A stretch of 64,000 nucleotides of DNA from Flavobacterium sp. SH_e. GTDB taxonomy: Bacteria > Bacteroidota > Bacteroidia > Flavobacteriales > Flavobacteriaceae. The stretch is taken from positions 558,001 to 622,000 of the forward strand of contig NZ_JAOVZN010000005.1 in the NCBI RefSeq assembly GCF_025717045.1, read 5' to 3'. Made by a program: the position numbers and the translations under genes. The notes below the pieces were generated by a model that saw only the letters and a program-made list of their open reading frames with translations, did no database searches and was not told where the DNA came from. This document shows, piece after piece, positions 8,829-17,188 of the stretch. Positions within the stretch are counted from its first letter, which is position 1; each line of letters begins with the position of its first letter.

Positions 8829-9641
8829 CTAGCTAGCTAATTTTTGATTGTATGGTTTTAATTCCAATTGGTATTTTCGAGGTTGCAAGTTTCGTTTTAA
8901 AAACTGTACAGGCGCTGTAATCACTGCCAAATTTAAAGGAGTAAGCTTTTTAATTTCGCTTAATTGCTTAACTGCAAAATTCAGAATTGGAACAAACGGA
9001 GTTAAATAATTATAAGTATGTTGCGCTATTTCTAGTTCTAAAACTTCGCGAAGAATACTTTTCATTAATAAATAACGAATTGCTCCTTGATTTGGGATTC
9101 TTTTAAGTTCCTGAAATTTCTCACCAATTTTCTGATTTTCATCTCCTATATAAATGTAATTTCCAGAATTGCTTGTAAATATTTTTTTGACTTGACAAAC
9201 AAAATCATTTTCTTTATTTTCGACTGTTGTTGGCATTCCAATTATTGAGAATTGAATTTGCTGATGGCTTTGAAAATACAATACACTATTAATCGTAGAA
9301 GAATTACTCATAATACCAGATTGTTGTCTTTTAAGACAATGAGTAGCGCCATCGGCACCAAAACTATGTAAAACATTTCCTTTCTCGCAATAAGCAAAAA
9401 ACACAGGCGCAAAAGGATTAGATTCAATACTTAAACTAATTTCTTGATTAAAAATTAAATCAAAATTGAGATACGTCATTTCTTTTTCAAAACGAACTCC
9501 TGAAATGCTTCCTTTCGCCCATTTTGATTTAATTGTCAATTTATATTCTTTGGCAGTAACAGATAAGTCGCCACCAAAACTTTCTTTAAAGTTGTTAAAA
9601 ATAGAATCAAATCCTCCAGTATTTATGTAAAGTTTTTTCAT
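8829..9641 (-). pseudogene. AraC-like regulator remnant lacking its DNA-binding domain
   Basis: An open frame of 270 residues. Residues about 1-225 resemble, from memory, the N-terminal and linker part of a Flavobacterium AraC-family group that begins MKKLYIN, has a cupin-like section with SIES and a linker of the form LELEIAQH. Family members run to about 330 residues with two helix-turn-helix motifs. Here the last 45 residues become an odd basic string (LKRNLQPRKYQLELKPYN) and stop after ITAPVQF, with no second helix-turn-helix and no room before the terminator at 8771-8803. It may be a decayed gene, or a real protein keeping only the ligand-binding part. A BLAST-type comparison would settle this. 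Confidence 0.5.
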
Positions 9642-9783
9642 GGTTTAGTTTTTAATAAAGTGGTCAGTTATTATTTACGCACAAAAACCAACCTTGTTTT
9701 ACTTCATTTCTATAATCCAAATTTCGTTTATATTGTCAGTCAATTCTTTATACAATTTTGGAGAGATTTTTCATAATTATTAT

Positions 9784-9996
9784 TTAGAAGGTGCAAAGGT
9801 TTTGAGGTGCAAAGGTTCAAAGGTTTCTAATCTTTGTCTCTCTGAGCCTAAAACTGAATGAATTATTATTTTAGAGGTTTAAAGGAGAAAGATGCAAAGG
9901 TTCAGAGGTTTTATTTGAAGTTTGTTTTTGTCTAAAAGGTTTAGGACAAAGATTATAAACCTCTGAACCTTTGTCCCTATACACCTTTGCACCTAA
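9784..9996. repeat. GCAAAGGTTCAAAGG-type repeat tract with inverted ends
   Basis: The 431-base gap 9642-10072 has no gene. It contains several degenerate copies of GTGCAAAGGTTCAAAGG in the left half and the reverse complement (CCTCTGAACCTTTGTCC, ACACCTTTGCACC) in the right half, so the tract could fold into one long hairpin. Similar tracts occur at 22148-22350, 23341-23631 and 32520-32577. Confidence 0.75.
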
Positions 9997-10035
9997 AAAA
10001 AAGCAGCTGCTCCAAATAAATTTGGAACAACTGCT
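9995..10035 (-). terminator. Terminator of the downstream-ending minus-strand gene
   Basis: Arms AGCAGCTGCTCCAAAT and ATTTGGAACAACTGCT pair with two G-U positions when read on the minus strand, followed there by a run of eight T. It would terminate the small gene ending at 10073. Confidence 0.75.
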
Positions 10036-10072
10036 CATCAGCAAAATAAAAATACCAATCTATTTTTATTCT

Positions 10073-10414
10073 TTAAGTCAGTTCGTTTATGTCAGCATTT
10101 TTAGAATAATTAGCTTTCGGAATATCTTTAAAAAATTCAGCTTCTTCCAAATCGGCCATTGGGCCATATCCTAACAAATGAGTTCCTTTTCCACCGTCTT
10201 TAGTTTCAATTATATATAAAATAGACATATCATCAGGATCGCTCATTCCTTCATATCGATGATGTGCGACAATAAAAATATCTTGTGGTTTATAGACAAC
10301 TTTACTTTCTGAATCTATCAAATGGTCATTTTCAAATAAATAATTTACTGTATATCCTTCTTCCTGATATCTTTTTATATTGTCGGTTTCGTGTTTTGAA
10401 TCTTCTCTTTTCAT
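10073..10414 (-). CDS. Conserved small hypothetical protein
   Basis: Protein of 113 residues, hydrophilic, no signal peptide or membrane segment. It has the pattern of a compact alpha/beta domain: an amphipathic start (IKRYQEEGYTVNYLFEN), an acidic middle (YEGMSDPDDMSILYIIETKDGGKG) and a closing DLEEAEFF. It resembles small Bacteroidota proteins sometimes labelled phosphoribosylpyrophosphate synthetase-like, a name I would not trust. Codon use looks native and a terminator follows, so the gene is probably real. Function unknown. Confidence 0.65.
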   Translation of the reverse strand: MKREDSKHETDNIKRYQEEGYTVNYLFENDHLIDSESKVVYKPQDIFIVAHHRYEGMSDPDDMSILYIIETKDGGKGTHLLGYGPMADLEEAEFFKDIPKANYSKNADINELT

Positions 10415-10612
10415 GATTTCAGTTTTAATCTGTTTATCAAATTTCCGTATTGAAACCAGATAAAATTAACTCAATTGATTTTAATCTTGCCTCATTCAAA
10501 AATCGGCTTCAATGGAATATTTATTTTTTATTAATTTTAACAAAGCCAATATTTAGCTTAAAAAATAGCTTAAAATTAGCTGATTATAATTACAATAAAA
10601 TACCAAATCTTA

Positions 10613-13435
10613 ATGAATAAAAACTGTGATTTTCTGGCAAATGGAGGAGAAATGGGAGAACTTACCCGTGCCAAAGATTGGAGCAAAACACCTGTTGGAC
10701 CAATAGAATTATGGCCACAAAGCCTTCGTACCACTTTAGGAATTCTTTTAAACTCCAAATTCCCCATGTTTCTATTTTGGGGACCAGATCATATTTGTTT
10801 TTACAATGATGCTTATCGTCCGAGTTTAGGAAACAACGGCAAACATCCGTCGATTTTGGGAGAAAAAGGTGCAGAATATTGGTCTGAAATCTGGGATTTT
10901 ATTAAACCTTTAATCGATCAGGTACTTCAAAAAGGTGAGGCTACATGGCACAAAGATCAACTATTGCCAATTTATAGAAACGGACAAATGGAAGATGTTT
11001 ACTGGACTTTTAGCTATAGTCCCGTAAATGATGAAAACGGAAAACCAAACGGTGTTTTAGTGGTTTGCAATGAAACTACTAACCAAATAATTACTCTTAA
11101 AAAACTAGAAGAAAGCGAAAAACGTTTTAGAAATACAGTCAAACAATTGCCGCTGGGAATTTGTGTTTTAAAAGGAGCCGATCTAATTGTCGAAATGGCA
11201 AACACAACTTATCTCCATATCATCGACAAAGAAGAAAGTGCTATTTTAAATAAACCTATTTTTGATTCTGTTCCCGAAACAAGAGAAACAGCCTATCCTT
11301 TTTTAAAAAATGTTTTCGAAACTGGTGTTCCCTATTATGCTGATGAATTTGCTGTTACCTTAAATCGCTACAGTAAACAAGATTTAGCCTATTTTAATCT
11401 CGTTTTTTATCCTCTAAAAGAGGAAAATGAGGTTATTACTGGCGTTATTGTGGTTGCTTACGAAGTCACAGAAGAAGTAAAAGGAAGACATTTATTGACA
11501 GAAAGCGAAAAAGCTTTTAAAAATATTGTAATGGAATCGCCAATTGCAATGGCTATCTTTAGAGGAAAAGATTACATCATTGAAATGGCCAATTTAACAA
11601 TGATGCATAATATCTGGCAAAAGAAAGAAAAAGATTGTATTGGCAAGCCTTTATTGGAAGTTTTTCCGGAGTTATTAGATCAAAAATATCCTGGATTATT
11701 GAATGAAGTTTTGAACAATGGAAAAACAATTCAGGAGAATGAGGCAGTTGCTTATGTAGATATTAATGGAAAACTCAAAAAATTCTACCTCGATTACGAG
11801 TATACAACCCTCTATGAAAAAAATGGAAAAGCATCGGGAATTATGTGCACCGTTTTTGATGTAACTTCTAAAGTGAAAGCTCGAAAAAAAGTTGAAACTG
11901 CCGAGGAAAGGGTTCGATTAGCTGCAGAAATTGGAGAAATTGCCATGTGGGATTTAAATCTTAATAATAAAGAATTAGTCTACAGCGACAATATTCTCGA
12001 TATTTTCGGTTTTGATAAAAATAGAAAAATTATTCATCAGGATATTCGAAATCGTATTCTTCCAGAAGATGAACATATAGTGGCAGATGCTTTCGCGAAA
12101 GCATTAAAAACGGGGATTTACAAATATGAAGCACGAATTTTAAAATTAGATAATTCGGTTGCATGGATTAAAGTGCACGGAAAGATCTTTTTTGACGATA
12201 ATCATAATCCCTCAAAAATGATGGGAACTGTAATGGATTTTACAATTGAAAAAGAAATCCAGCAGGTACTGATGAAGAATGAAAAAAAATTCAGACTCCT
12301 CGCCGACTCTATGCCCCAGTTTATTTGGACAAGTGATACTTTGGGAAATCTGAATTATTTTAATGAAACAGTTTACAATTATTCTGGTTTATCTCCAGAA
12401 GAAATTGAAAAAAATGGATGGCTTCAAATTGTACATCCAGACGATCGAGAAGAAAATGTAAAACTCTGGATGGAAGCCGTAAAAACAGGTAAAGATTTCT
12501 TATTCATTCACCGATTCAAACGCTATGATGGCGAATATAGATGGCAATTAAGCCGTGCAATTGCACAAGTAGACGAATCTGGAAAAGTGCAAATGTGGGT
12601 GGGCACAAGCACGGATATTGAAGATCAAAAGAATTTTACCAATCAGCTGGAAGACCAAATTTTTGAACGTACAACACAGCTTGAGCTCAAAAATAGAGAT
12701 TTAGTTAATATGAATATTGAACTGCAGTCGTTTGCCTATATTTCAAGTCACGATCTTCAGGAACCTTTGCGAAAGATTCAAACTTTTGCCAGCCGTTTGG
12801 CCGATTTAGATGAAAAGAATATTTCTGCTACTGCCAAAACTTATTTAAATAGAATTGAGTTTTCTGCCAAGAAAATGCAGGATCTCATACAAGATTTATT
12901 AACCTATTCGCGTGCCAATTCTGCAGATCGAATTTTTACAACAGTTAAAATTGATGAAATTGCTGACGAAGTTGTAAGTGATTTTTCAGATCGGATTGAA
13001 GAAAAAAATGCGATTGTTGAATACCATAATTTAGGAAAAGCTACACTTATTCAGTTTCAGTTCAAACAATTACTTCATAATTTAGTCGAAAATGCATTGA
13101 AGTTTTCTAGACCTGGAATTCCTCCAATTGTAAAAATCTCCGTAACGCAAATTGACGGAAAATTGCTTCCTAATGCCGAATTTAAAGATAAAACCTATTA
13201 TCATCTCCAAGTTTCAGACAACGGAATTGGTTTTGATCCTGTTTATAAAGAAAAAATCTTCGAAGTTTTTCAGCGTTTAAATACTGAAAGTGAATATCGA
13301 GGAACTGGAATTGGTCTTGCGATTGTGAAAAAAATCGTCGAAAACCACAAAGGATTTATTGATGCTACGAGTGAAAAAGGCAAAGGATCTGTTTTTAATG
13401 TTTACTTTCCCGATTTATCCGAAATCAGTATTTAA
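10613..13435 (+). CDS. Multi-PAS cytoplasmic sensor histidine kinase
   Basis: Protein of 940 residues without membrane helices. The N-terminus (about 10-150) is a PAS-like module beginning GEMGELTRAKDW and WPQSLRTTLGILL, common in soluble multi-PAS kinases. Further PAS domains follow at about 165-290, 305-420, 435-550 and 560-675, the last two with PAC-type ends (WIKVHGKIFFDD, WVGTSTDIED). HisKA carries H713 in SSHDLQEPLRKIQ and HATPase has DNGIGFD and GTGIGLAIVKK. It lacks a receiver; the gene for a receiver protein faces it and overlaps its 3' end by 11 bp, which suggests a partner. The input could be redox, light or a ligand; nothing in the sequence decides. Confidence 0.9.
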   Translation: MNKNCDFLANGGEMGELTRAKDWSKTPVGPIELWPQSLRTTLGILLNSKFPMFLFWGPDHICFYNDAYRPSLGNNGKHPSILGEKGAEYWSEIWDFIKPLIDQVLQKGEATWHKDQLLPIYRNGQMEDVYWTFSYSPVNDENGKPNGVLVVCNETTNQIITLKKLEESEKRFRNTVKQLPLGICVLKGADLIVEMANTTYLHIIDKEESAILNKPIFDSVPETRETAYPFLKNVFETGVPYYADEFAVTLNRYSKQDLAYFNLVFYPLKEENEVITGVIVVAYEVTEEVKGRHLLTESEKAFKNIVMESPIAMAIFRGKDYIIEMANLTMMHNIWQKKEKDCIGKPLLEVFPELLDQKYPGLLNEVLNNGKTIQENEAVAYVDINGKLKKFYLDYEYTTLYEKNGKASGIMCTVFDVTSKVKARKKVETAEERVRLAAEIGEIAMWDLNLNNKELVYSDNILDIFGFDKNRKIIHQDIRNRILPEDEHIVADAFAKALKTGIYKYEARILKLDNSVAWIKVHGKIFFDDNHNPSKMMGTVMDFTIEKEIQQVLMKNEKKFRLLADSMPQFIWTSDTLGNLNYFNETVYNYSGLSPEEIEKNGWLQIVHPDDREENVKLWMEAVKTGKDFLFIHRFKRYDGEYRWQLSRAIAQVDESGKVQMWVGTSTDIEDQKNFTNQLEDQIFERTTQLELKNRDLVNMNIELQSFAYISSHDLQEPLRKIQTFASRLADLDEKNISATAKTYLNRIEFSAKKMQDLIQDLLTYSRANSADRIFTTVKIDEIADEVVSDFSDRIEEKNAIVEYHNLGKATLIQFQFKQLLHNLVENALKFSRPGIPPIVKISVTQIDGKLLPNAEFKDKTYYHLQVSDNGIGFDPVYKEKIFEVFQRLNTESEYRGTGIGLAIVKKIVENHKGFIDATSEKGKGSVFNVYFPDLSEISI

Positions 13436-13856
13436 AAACAAAATTTGATTGCGTTGGAATAAATTTATTCCAGTCAATTTGAATCGCGTGTTCGATTGAT
13501 TTTATAATATCGCTCATTAAAACAGGCTTTGTAATAAAACAATTAGCGCCAAGATCACGGCATTTTTCAATAATACTAGGTTCACTCGAGGTAGAATAAA
13601 TCACAACGGGAATGTCTTTTTGGTAATCTGAATTTCGAAGTTCTTCTAAAACATCAAATCCATTTTTTCCAGGCATATTTAAATCCAAAAAAACTACATA
13701 GGGTGTTGCAGGCGGATGAAAAATAGCATTTAGGAAATTTTGACCAGCTGAATAAGTTTGAAGTTTAATATTCTGCGGTATAGATTCTACGGCGTCAGCA
13801 AAAATGCTCAAATCATCTTCGTCATCATCGGTATAGAAAATAGTAAAATCTGTCAT
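13425..13856 (-). CDS. Single-domain response regulator (facing the multi-PAS kinase)
   Basis: Receiver-only protein of 143 residues if started at MTDFTIFYTDDDED. An upstream ATG at 13991 would add 45 residues without domain character, so the internal start is preferred. Acidic residues DDDEDD, acceptor Asp in VFLDLNMPG and Lys in FITKPV are present. It belongs to the Rcp1-like group (YTDDDEDD start) that commonly works with kinases of the SHDLQEP type. The gene converges on the kinase gene with 11 bp of overlap of the coding ends. It is probably the kinase's phosphate acceptor; the output is unknown. Confidence 0.85.
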   Translation of the reverse strand: MTDFTIFYTDDDEDDLSIFADAVESIPQNIKLQTYSAGQNFLNAIFHPPATPYVVFLDLNMPGKNGFDVLEELRNSDYQKDIPVVIYSTSSEPSIIEKCRDLGANCFITKPVLMSDIIKSIEHAIQIDWNKFIPTQSNFVFKY

Positions 13857-14093
13857 CGCATTTTTTGGCTGAGAATTATAATCTTTCAAAGATAATGTAA
13901 TTTTATGTAACAAATAGATATTGGCTCGATTTCCCTCAAAATATAAGCAAATTGAAATCTCATAATTTATAAGTTTAATTATATAATCCAAAAAAGAACA
14001 AAAAACGCCAACTTTACTTTAGACATTTACAAGCGAAATTATTTGTTTGTCAAATAGTTAAAAATTAAACATATAACTTTAAAATATAATGTT

Positions 14094-14594
14094 ATGGGCG
14101 ATCATAAAGACCTTACAGATGAATTTGCAGTAGACAAAATAAAAGATCTAGCTGAACATATTAAAACTTGCATGTTTTGTACATACAACGAATACAGACT
14201 GCAATCGCGACCAATGTCTGTTCAAAAAATTGATGATTTAGGACAGCTTTGGTTTTTATCTGACCGAAACAGCAGTCAGAATGCAGAAATTACTTTAAAT
14301 CCGATGGTAGAAATTTTCTTTTCTGAACCACATGATAAGTTTTTAACGCTTCATGGAACGGCCAGTATTTCCTACGATCGAGAAACAATTGAAAAATTAT
14401 GGAATCCAGTCGTAAAAATTTGGATGCCTGGCGGTATAGATGATCCAAATTTGAGTGTGATTAAAGTAATTCCTGAAGATGGTTATTATTGGAACAACAA
14501 AAACAGAAAAATGGTCGCTATTGCAAAAATGACGGCTGCTTTTGTTACAGGAAAAACAATGGATGACGGAATTGAAGGAAGTTTGAAACTGTAG
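14094..14594 (+). CDS. Pyridoxamine-phosphate-oxidase-like general stress protein 26 family
   Basis: Protein of 166 residues with the split-barrel flavin-binding fold of the general stress protein 26 family (PF16242-like). Seen: an N-terminal helix IKDLAEHIKTCMFCTYNE, the strand after SRPMSV, LGQLWFLSD, PMVEIFFSEP, FLTLHGTASIS and the late segment IKVIPEDGYYWN. Family members bind FMN or F420-type cofactors in the cytoplasm and are induced by stress; the reaction is not established. It stands alone, followed by a long repeat tract. It fits the stress-related content of 7545-22116. Confidence 0.85.
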   Translation: MGDHKDLTDEFAVDKIKDLAEHIKTCMFCTYNEYRLQSRPMSVQKIDDLGQLWFLSDRNSSQNAEITLNPMVEIFFSEPHDKFLTLHGTASISYDRETIEKLWNPVVKIWMPGGIDDPNLSVIKVIPEDGYYWNNKNRKMVAIAKMTAAFVTGKTMDDGIEGSLKL

Positions 14595-14916
14595 TTATCT
14601 TAACCACATAATTTAACCGCAAAGATGCAAGGGTTACGCAAAGTTCGCAAAGAAATTTCTTTCTTGCTTTGCGTTAAATTCTTACTCTTTGCGGTTATTC
14701 TTTTCTGTTATCCTAATTTTATTTCACGCAGATTAAGCAGATTTAAAACAGATTTTTTTTAATCTGCATGATCTGCGTAATCTACGTGAAACAAAAAGTT
14801 AAACAGAACACAAAGCTTTGCGTACTTTTTTACACATCTGGATAAGTCTTCAAATAAAAAATCTTAGCGTACTTTGCGTTAAAAAATAACGCAATAAAAA
14901 ACAATGCATTAAAAAA
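14595..14916. repeat. Gene-free gap filled by two hairpin repeats
   Basis: This 322-base convergent gap holds two repeat units. The first (14614-14697) starts TAACCGCAAAGATGCAA and ends TCTTTGCGGTTA. The second (14722-14790) starts TTTCACGCAGATTAAGCAGA and ends with ATCTGCGTAATCTACGTGAA. Both fold back on themselves and match the repeats at 30197-30286 and 26614-26717 respectively. The remainder contains partial copies (TTAGCGTACTTTGCGTT near 14863). Confidence 0.8.
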
Positions 14917-15630
14917 CTAAACAGTCATTCTTTTTAACTCCAAAGCATTCAAAATTCCTGCTTCGCTTGCTGTGTTATTGAAATATATAAATCCTTTTTT
15001 GGAATCAATCTCATTGTTTACCTGTTTTAATTCTTCTGTAGAATAACTGGAATGAAATAATTTCGGAATTCCATGAAATCGAATATAAAGCAATGGAAAA
15101 TCCTTAAAAATAGTTTGCGGAAGATTAGGGTGACTTACACTGCAAAACGTAATGTTATTGTCTTTAAAAACATTCCAAACCTCAGCATTCCACCAACTTT
15201 CATGACGAAATTCAACCACATTTTTAAATTTATAATTAAGAATTCCAATTATAGTTTCTAATTTTTCTCTGCTAAAATCATAACTCGGCGGAAATTGAAA
15301 TAAAACTGCGGCGAGTTTATCTTTCATTCCTTCTTTGCAAACTTCATAAAAGTCATCTAGGAGACTTTCGCAATCCTTCAACTTTTTGATATGCGTGATT
15401 TCTTTCGGCACTTTGACCGAAAACAAAAAATATTCTGGCGTTTTATTGTACCAATTTTGAAAAATTCTAACGGTTGGAAATTTATAAAAACTTCCATTAA
15501 ATTCGTATGTATCAAAATGCTGGCAATAGAATTCGAACCATTTTTTGGAAGGCAAATTTTGAGGATAAAAAACAGTCTTCCAAAAACTATTGTAAAAGCT
15601 GGAACAGCCTATTATTATTTGATTTTTCAT
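14917..15630 (-). CDS. DUF72 domain protein (YecE-like)
   Basis: Protein of 237 residues from MKNQIIIGCSSF, a TIM-barrel of the DUF72/YecE family. Motifs seen: IGCSSFYNSFWKTVFYP, FEFYCQHFDTYEFNGSFY, FLFSVKVPKEITH, AAVLFQFPPSY, VVEFRHESWW and LYIRFHGI. An earlier ATG at 15747 lies inside the upstream glycosylase gene and gives a run of residues without homology, so the start at 15630 is chosen. That ATG overlaps the TGA of the glycosylase gene (ATGA), which indicates translational coupling. The biochemical function is unknown; pairing with a DNA repair enzyme is suggestive only. Confidence 0.88.
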   Translation of the reverse strand: MKNQIIIGCSSFYNSFWKTVFYPQNLPSKKWFEFYCQHFDTYEFNGSFYKFPTVRIFQNWYNKTPEYFLFSVKVPKEITHIKKLKDCESLLDDFYEVCKEGMKDKLAAVLFQFPPSYDFSREKLETIIGILNYKFKNVVEFRHESWWNAEVWNVFKDNNITFCSVSHPNLPQTIFKDFPLLYIRFHGIPKLFHSSYSTEELKQVNNEIDSKKGFIYFNNTASEAGILNALELKRMTV

Positions 15631-16358
15631 TTGTATAATTGTTGGCAATTCGGGCAGAAAAAACTTCTGCGTTTTCGTTCTCCTGTCTGTTTTTTTTGAA
15701 ACGGAAGGTTGCATCTCAAACAAACATTTTTGGTATAAGCTTCCCAATGCTGTTTCAATTCAAATTTCTTTTTCCAATATAAAAATTCAAAGCTGTAAGT
15801 AGAGCATTCTCCTATTAGCTGACTGGCTACATGGGGCGGAATCTTCCCCACAACCGATTCTGGATGAACATAACAGCGGTACAAAACTTCATTTTTAATG
15901 ATGTTCCCTACTCCCGAAAAAATATCTTGATCTAAAATGACATCACAAATCATTTTTTCTTGCATTTTTTCTAAACTCAATTGTGCTTTCTTCGGATTCC
16001 AATTTTCGTTCATGACATCAACACTCCAATCATAATGAGAATTGATATCACCTTCAAGAATTTTAACAGAACAAGTATAAAAATTAAGTTCGCCGTTTTC
16101 AAAAACCAAACTTAGTCGAGGTTTAGAGATTTTGCGCTCATTTATTCGGTAGGTTCCAAACATAAGCAAGTGAATTTTCACTGTAAAAGAATCAAAACAG
16201 ATTAAAAAGTGTTTTCCCCAGGTTTTAAACGCAAGTATGGTTTTATCCTTTAGACGCGAAATATCAATATTGGTATTTCCAGAAACAGAAATTATTTTCT
16301 GTCCTGCAAATTGCTGTACTTCTTCTCTTAAGATTACTATTGACGGACCTTCGGGCAT
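15627..16358 (-). CDS. Fpg/Nei family DNA glycosylase
   Basis: Protein of 243 residues. It starts MPEGPS, giving the catalytic N-terminal Pro2 and Glu3 after Met removal, with the S of the Nei (endonuclease VIII) side of the family. The helix-two-turn-helix part has DQDIFSGVGNIIKNEVLYR, and the C-terminus has a zinc finger CLRC and CPNC with the basic RKRRSFF between them. It removes oxidised bases and cuts the strand by beta/delta elimination. It is co-directional with the DUF72 gene through a 4-bp ATGA overlap. Nei versus Fpg specificity cannot be fixed by eye. Confidence 0.92.
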   Translation of the reverse strand: MPEGPSIVILREEVQQFAGQKIISVSGNTNIDISRLKDKTILAFKTWGKHFLICFDSFTVKIHLLMFGTYRINERKISKPRLSLVFENGELNFYTCSVKILEGDINSHYDWSVDVMNENWNPKKAQLSLEKMQEKMICDVILDQDIFSGVGNIIKNEVLYRCYVHPESVVGKIPPHVASQLIGECSTYSFEFLYWKKKFELKQHWEAYTKNVCLRCNLPFQKKQTGERKRRSFFCPNCQQLYK

Positions 16359-16379
16359 ATACTATATTTTTATTTAATT

Positions 16380-16408
16380 AAAAAGTGCAGTCCGTAAACT
16401 GCACTTTA
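16380..16408 (-). terminator. Terminator of the DUF892 gene
   Basis: Perfect 10-bp stem AAAGTGCAGT/ACTGCACTTT around CCGTAA, 19 bases beyond the DUF892 stop and followed on the minus strand by a short T-run. Confidence 0.75.
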
Positions 16409-16426
16409 ATTACATTTCTAAATGTT

Positions 16427-16999
16427 TTATTCAATTTCTGCAGCTTCGAGATTGACTGCATTAACAGCAACTTCTGTGAGCGTTTTATCGGCACCTTTTT
16501 CTTCATCAAGTGTTTGTTCCAATAAAGTAGCCGCTTCTGGCAAACCAAGAGTTTCCGCAAATTGTCGTAAAGTACCGTAAGTCGCAATTTCATAATGTTC
16601 TATTTTCTGACTTGCAGCGATAATTCCAGCATCGCGAACTACGCCAATTTCGGTTTCTTCCAACATTCCTTTTGCTTCTTCGATCAAACCTTCCATAGCA
16701 TCGCATTTTTTGGCTGTTGGTTTTTGTCCAATAATTTTAAAAACTTGCTCTAGACGAGTAATTTGCTCTTCTGTTTCTGTTAAATGGTTGTCGATTGCGT
16801 CTTTCAATTCAACCGAAGTTGCATTTTTAACCATTACTGGCAGTGCTTTGGTCAAAGCTTTTTCTGCCCAATAAATATCTTTTAAGGCTTCCTCAAATAA
16901 TTCGTTTAATCCCGATGCAGCATTTGATTTTGGTTTTGTAACTCCTCTTGGAGTAGTTTCTTTTGCAGACGTTTTTGTTTTACTATCAGTAGTTTTCAT
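16427..16999 (-). CDS. DUF892 ferritin-like protein (YciE/YciF family)
   Basis: Protein of 190 residues. After a Lys/Thr-rich tail of about 25 residues comes the DUF892 four-helix bundle: LNELFEEALKDIYWAEKALTK, AIDNHLTETEEQITRLEQVF, a third helix around CDAMEGLIEEAKGML and a closing region with ASQKIEHYEIATYGTL and LLEQTLDEEKGAD. The Glu and His pairs expected of a di-iron centre are visible (DIYWAE, HLTETEEQ, EHYE, EEKG). Members are linked to osmotic and oxidative stress and are thought to protect against iron/peroxide. The gene is monocistronic with its own terminator. Confidence 0.92.
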   Translation of the reverse strand: MKTTDSKTKTSAKETTPRGVTKPKSNAASGLNELFEEALKDIYWAEKALTKALPVMVKNATSVELKDAIDNHLTETEEQITRLEQVFKIIGQKPTAKKCDAMEGLIEEAKGMLEETEIGVVRDAGIIAASQKIEHYEIATYGTLRQFAETLGLPEAATLLEQTLDEEKGADKTLTEVAVNAVNLEAAEIE

Positions 17000-17188
17000 G
17001 GTAATAATTTTTTATAATTAATATGATTGTAAAATTACAGTCTCAAAAAATGGACTGGTTATATGATTTCATATTAAAATTCCATTCTAAACATCTGTTA
17101 ATTATACAATTAGACTTTATAATTTTATAATAGATTCGTATTTCTTCATAGTAGCTTTGTATATATTTAATCATAAAAACAAGATATC

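Noticed and set aside
13857..13991. Longer N-terminus of the response regulator facing the multi-PAS kinase
   Set aside because: The extra 45 residues have no domain character, while MTDFTIFYTDDDE is the normal start of the receiver.
15631..15747. Longer N-terminus of the DUF72 protein
   Set aside because: The added 39 residues lie in the glycosylase zinc-finger region in another frame; MKNQIIIGCSS is the family start.
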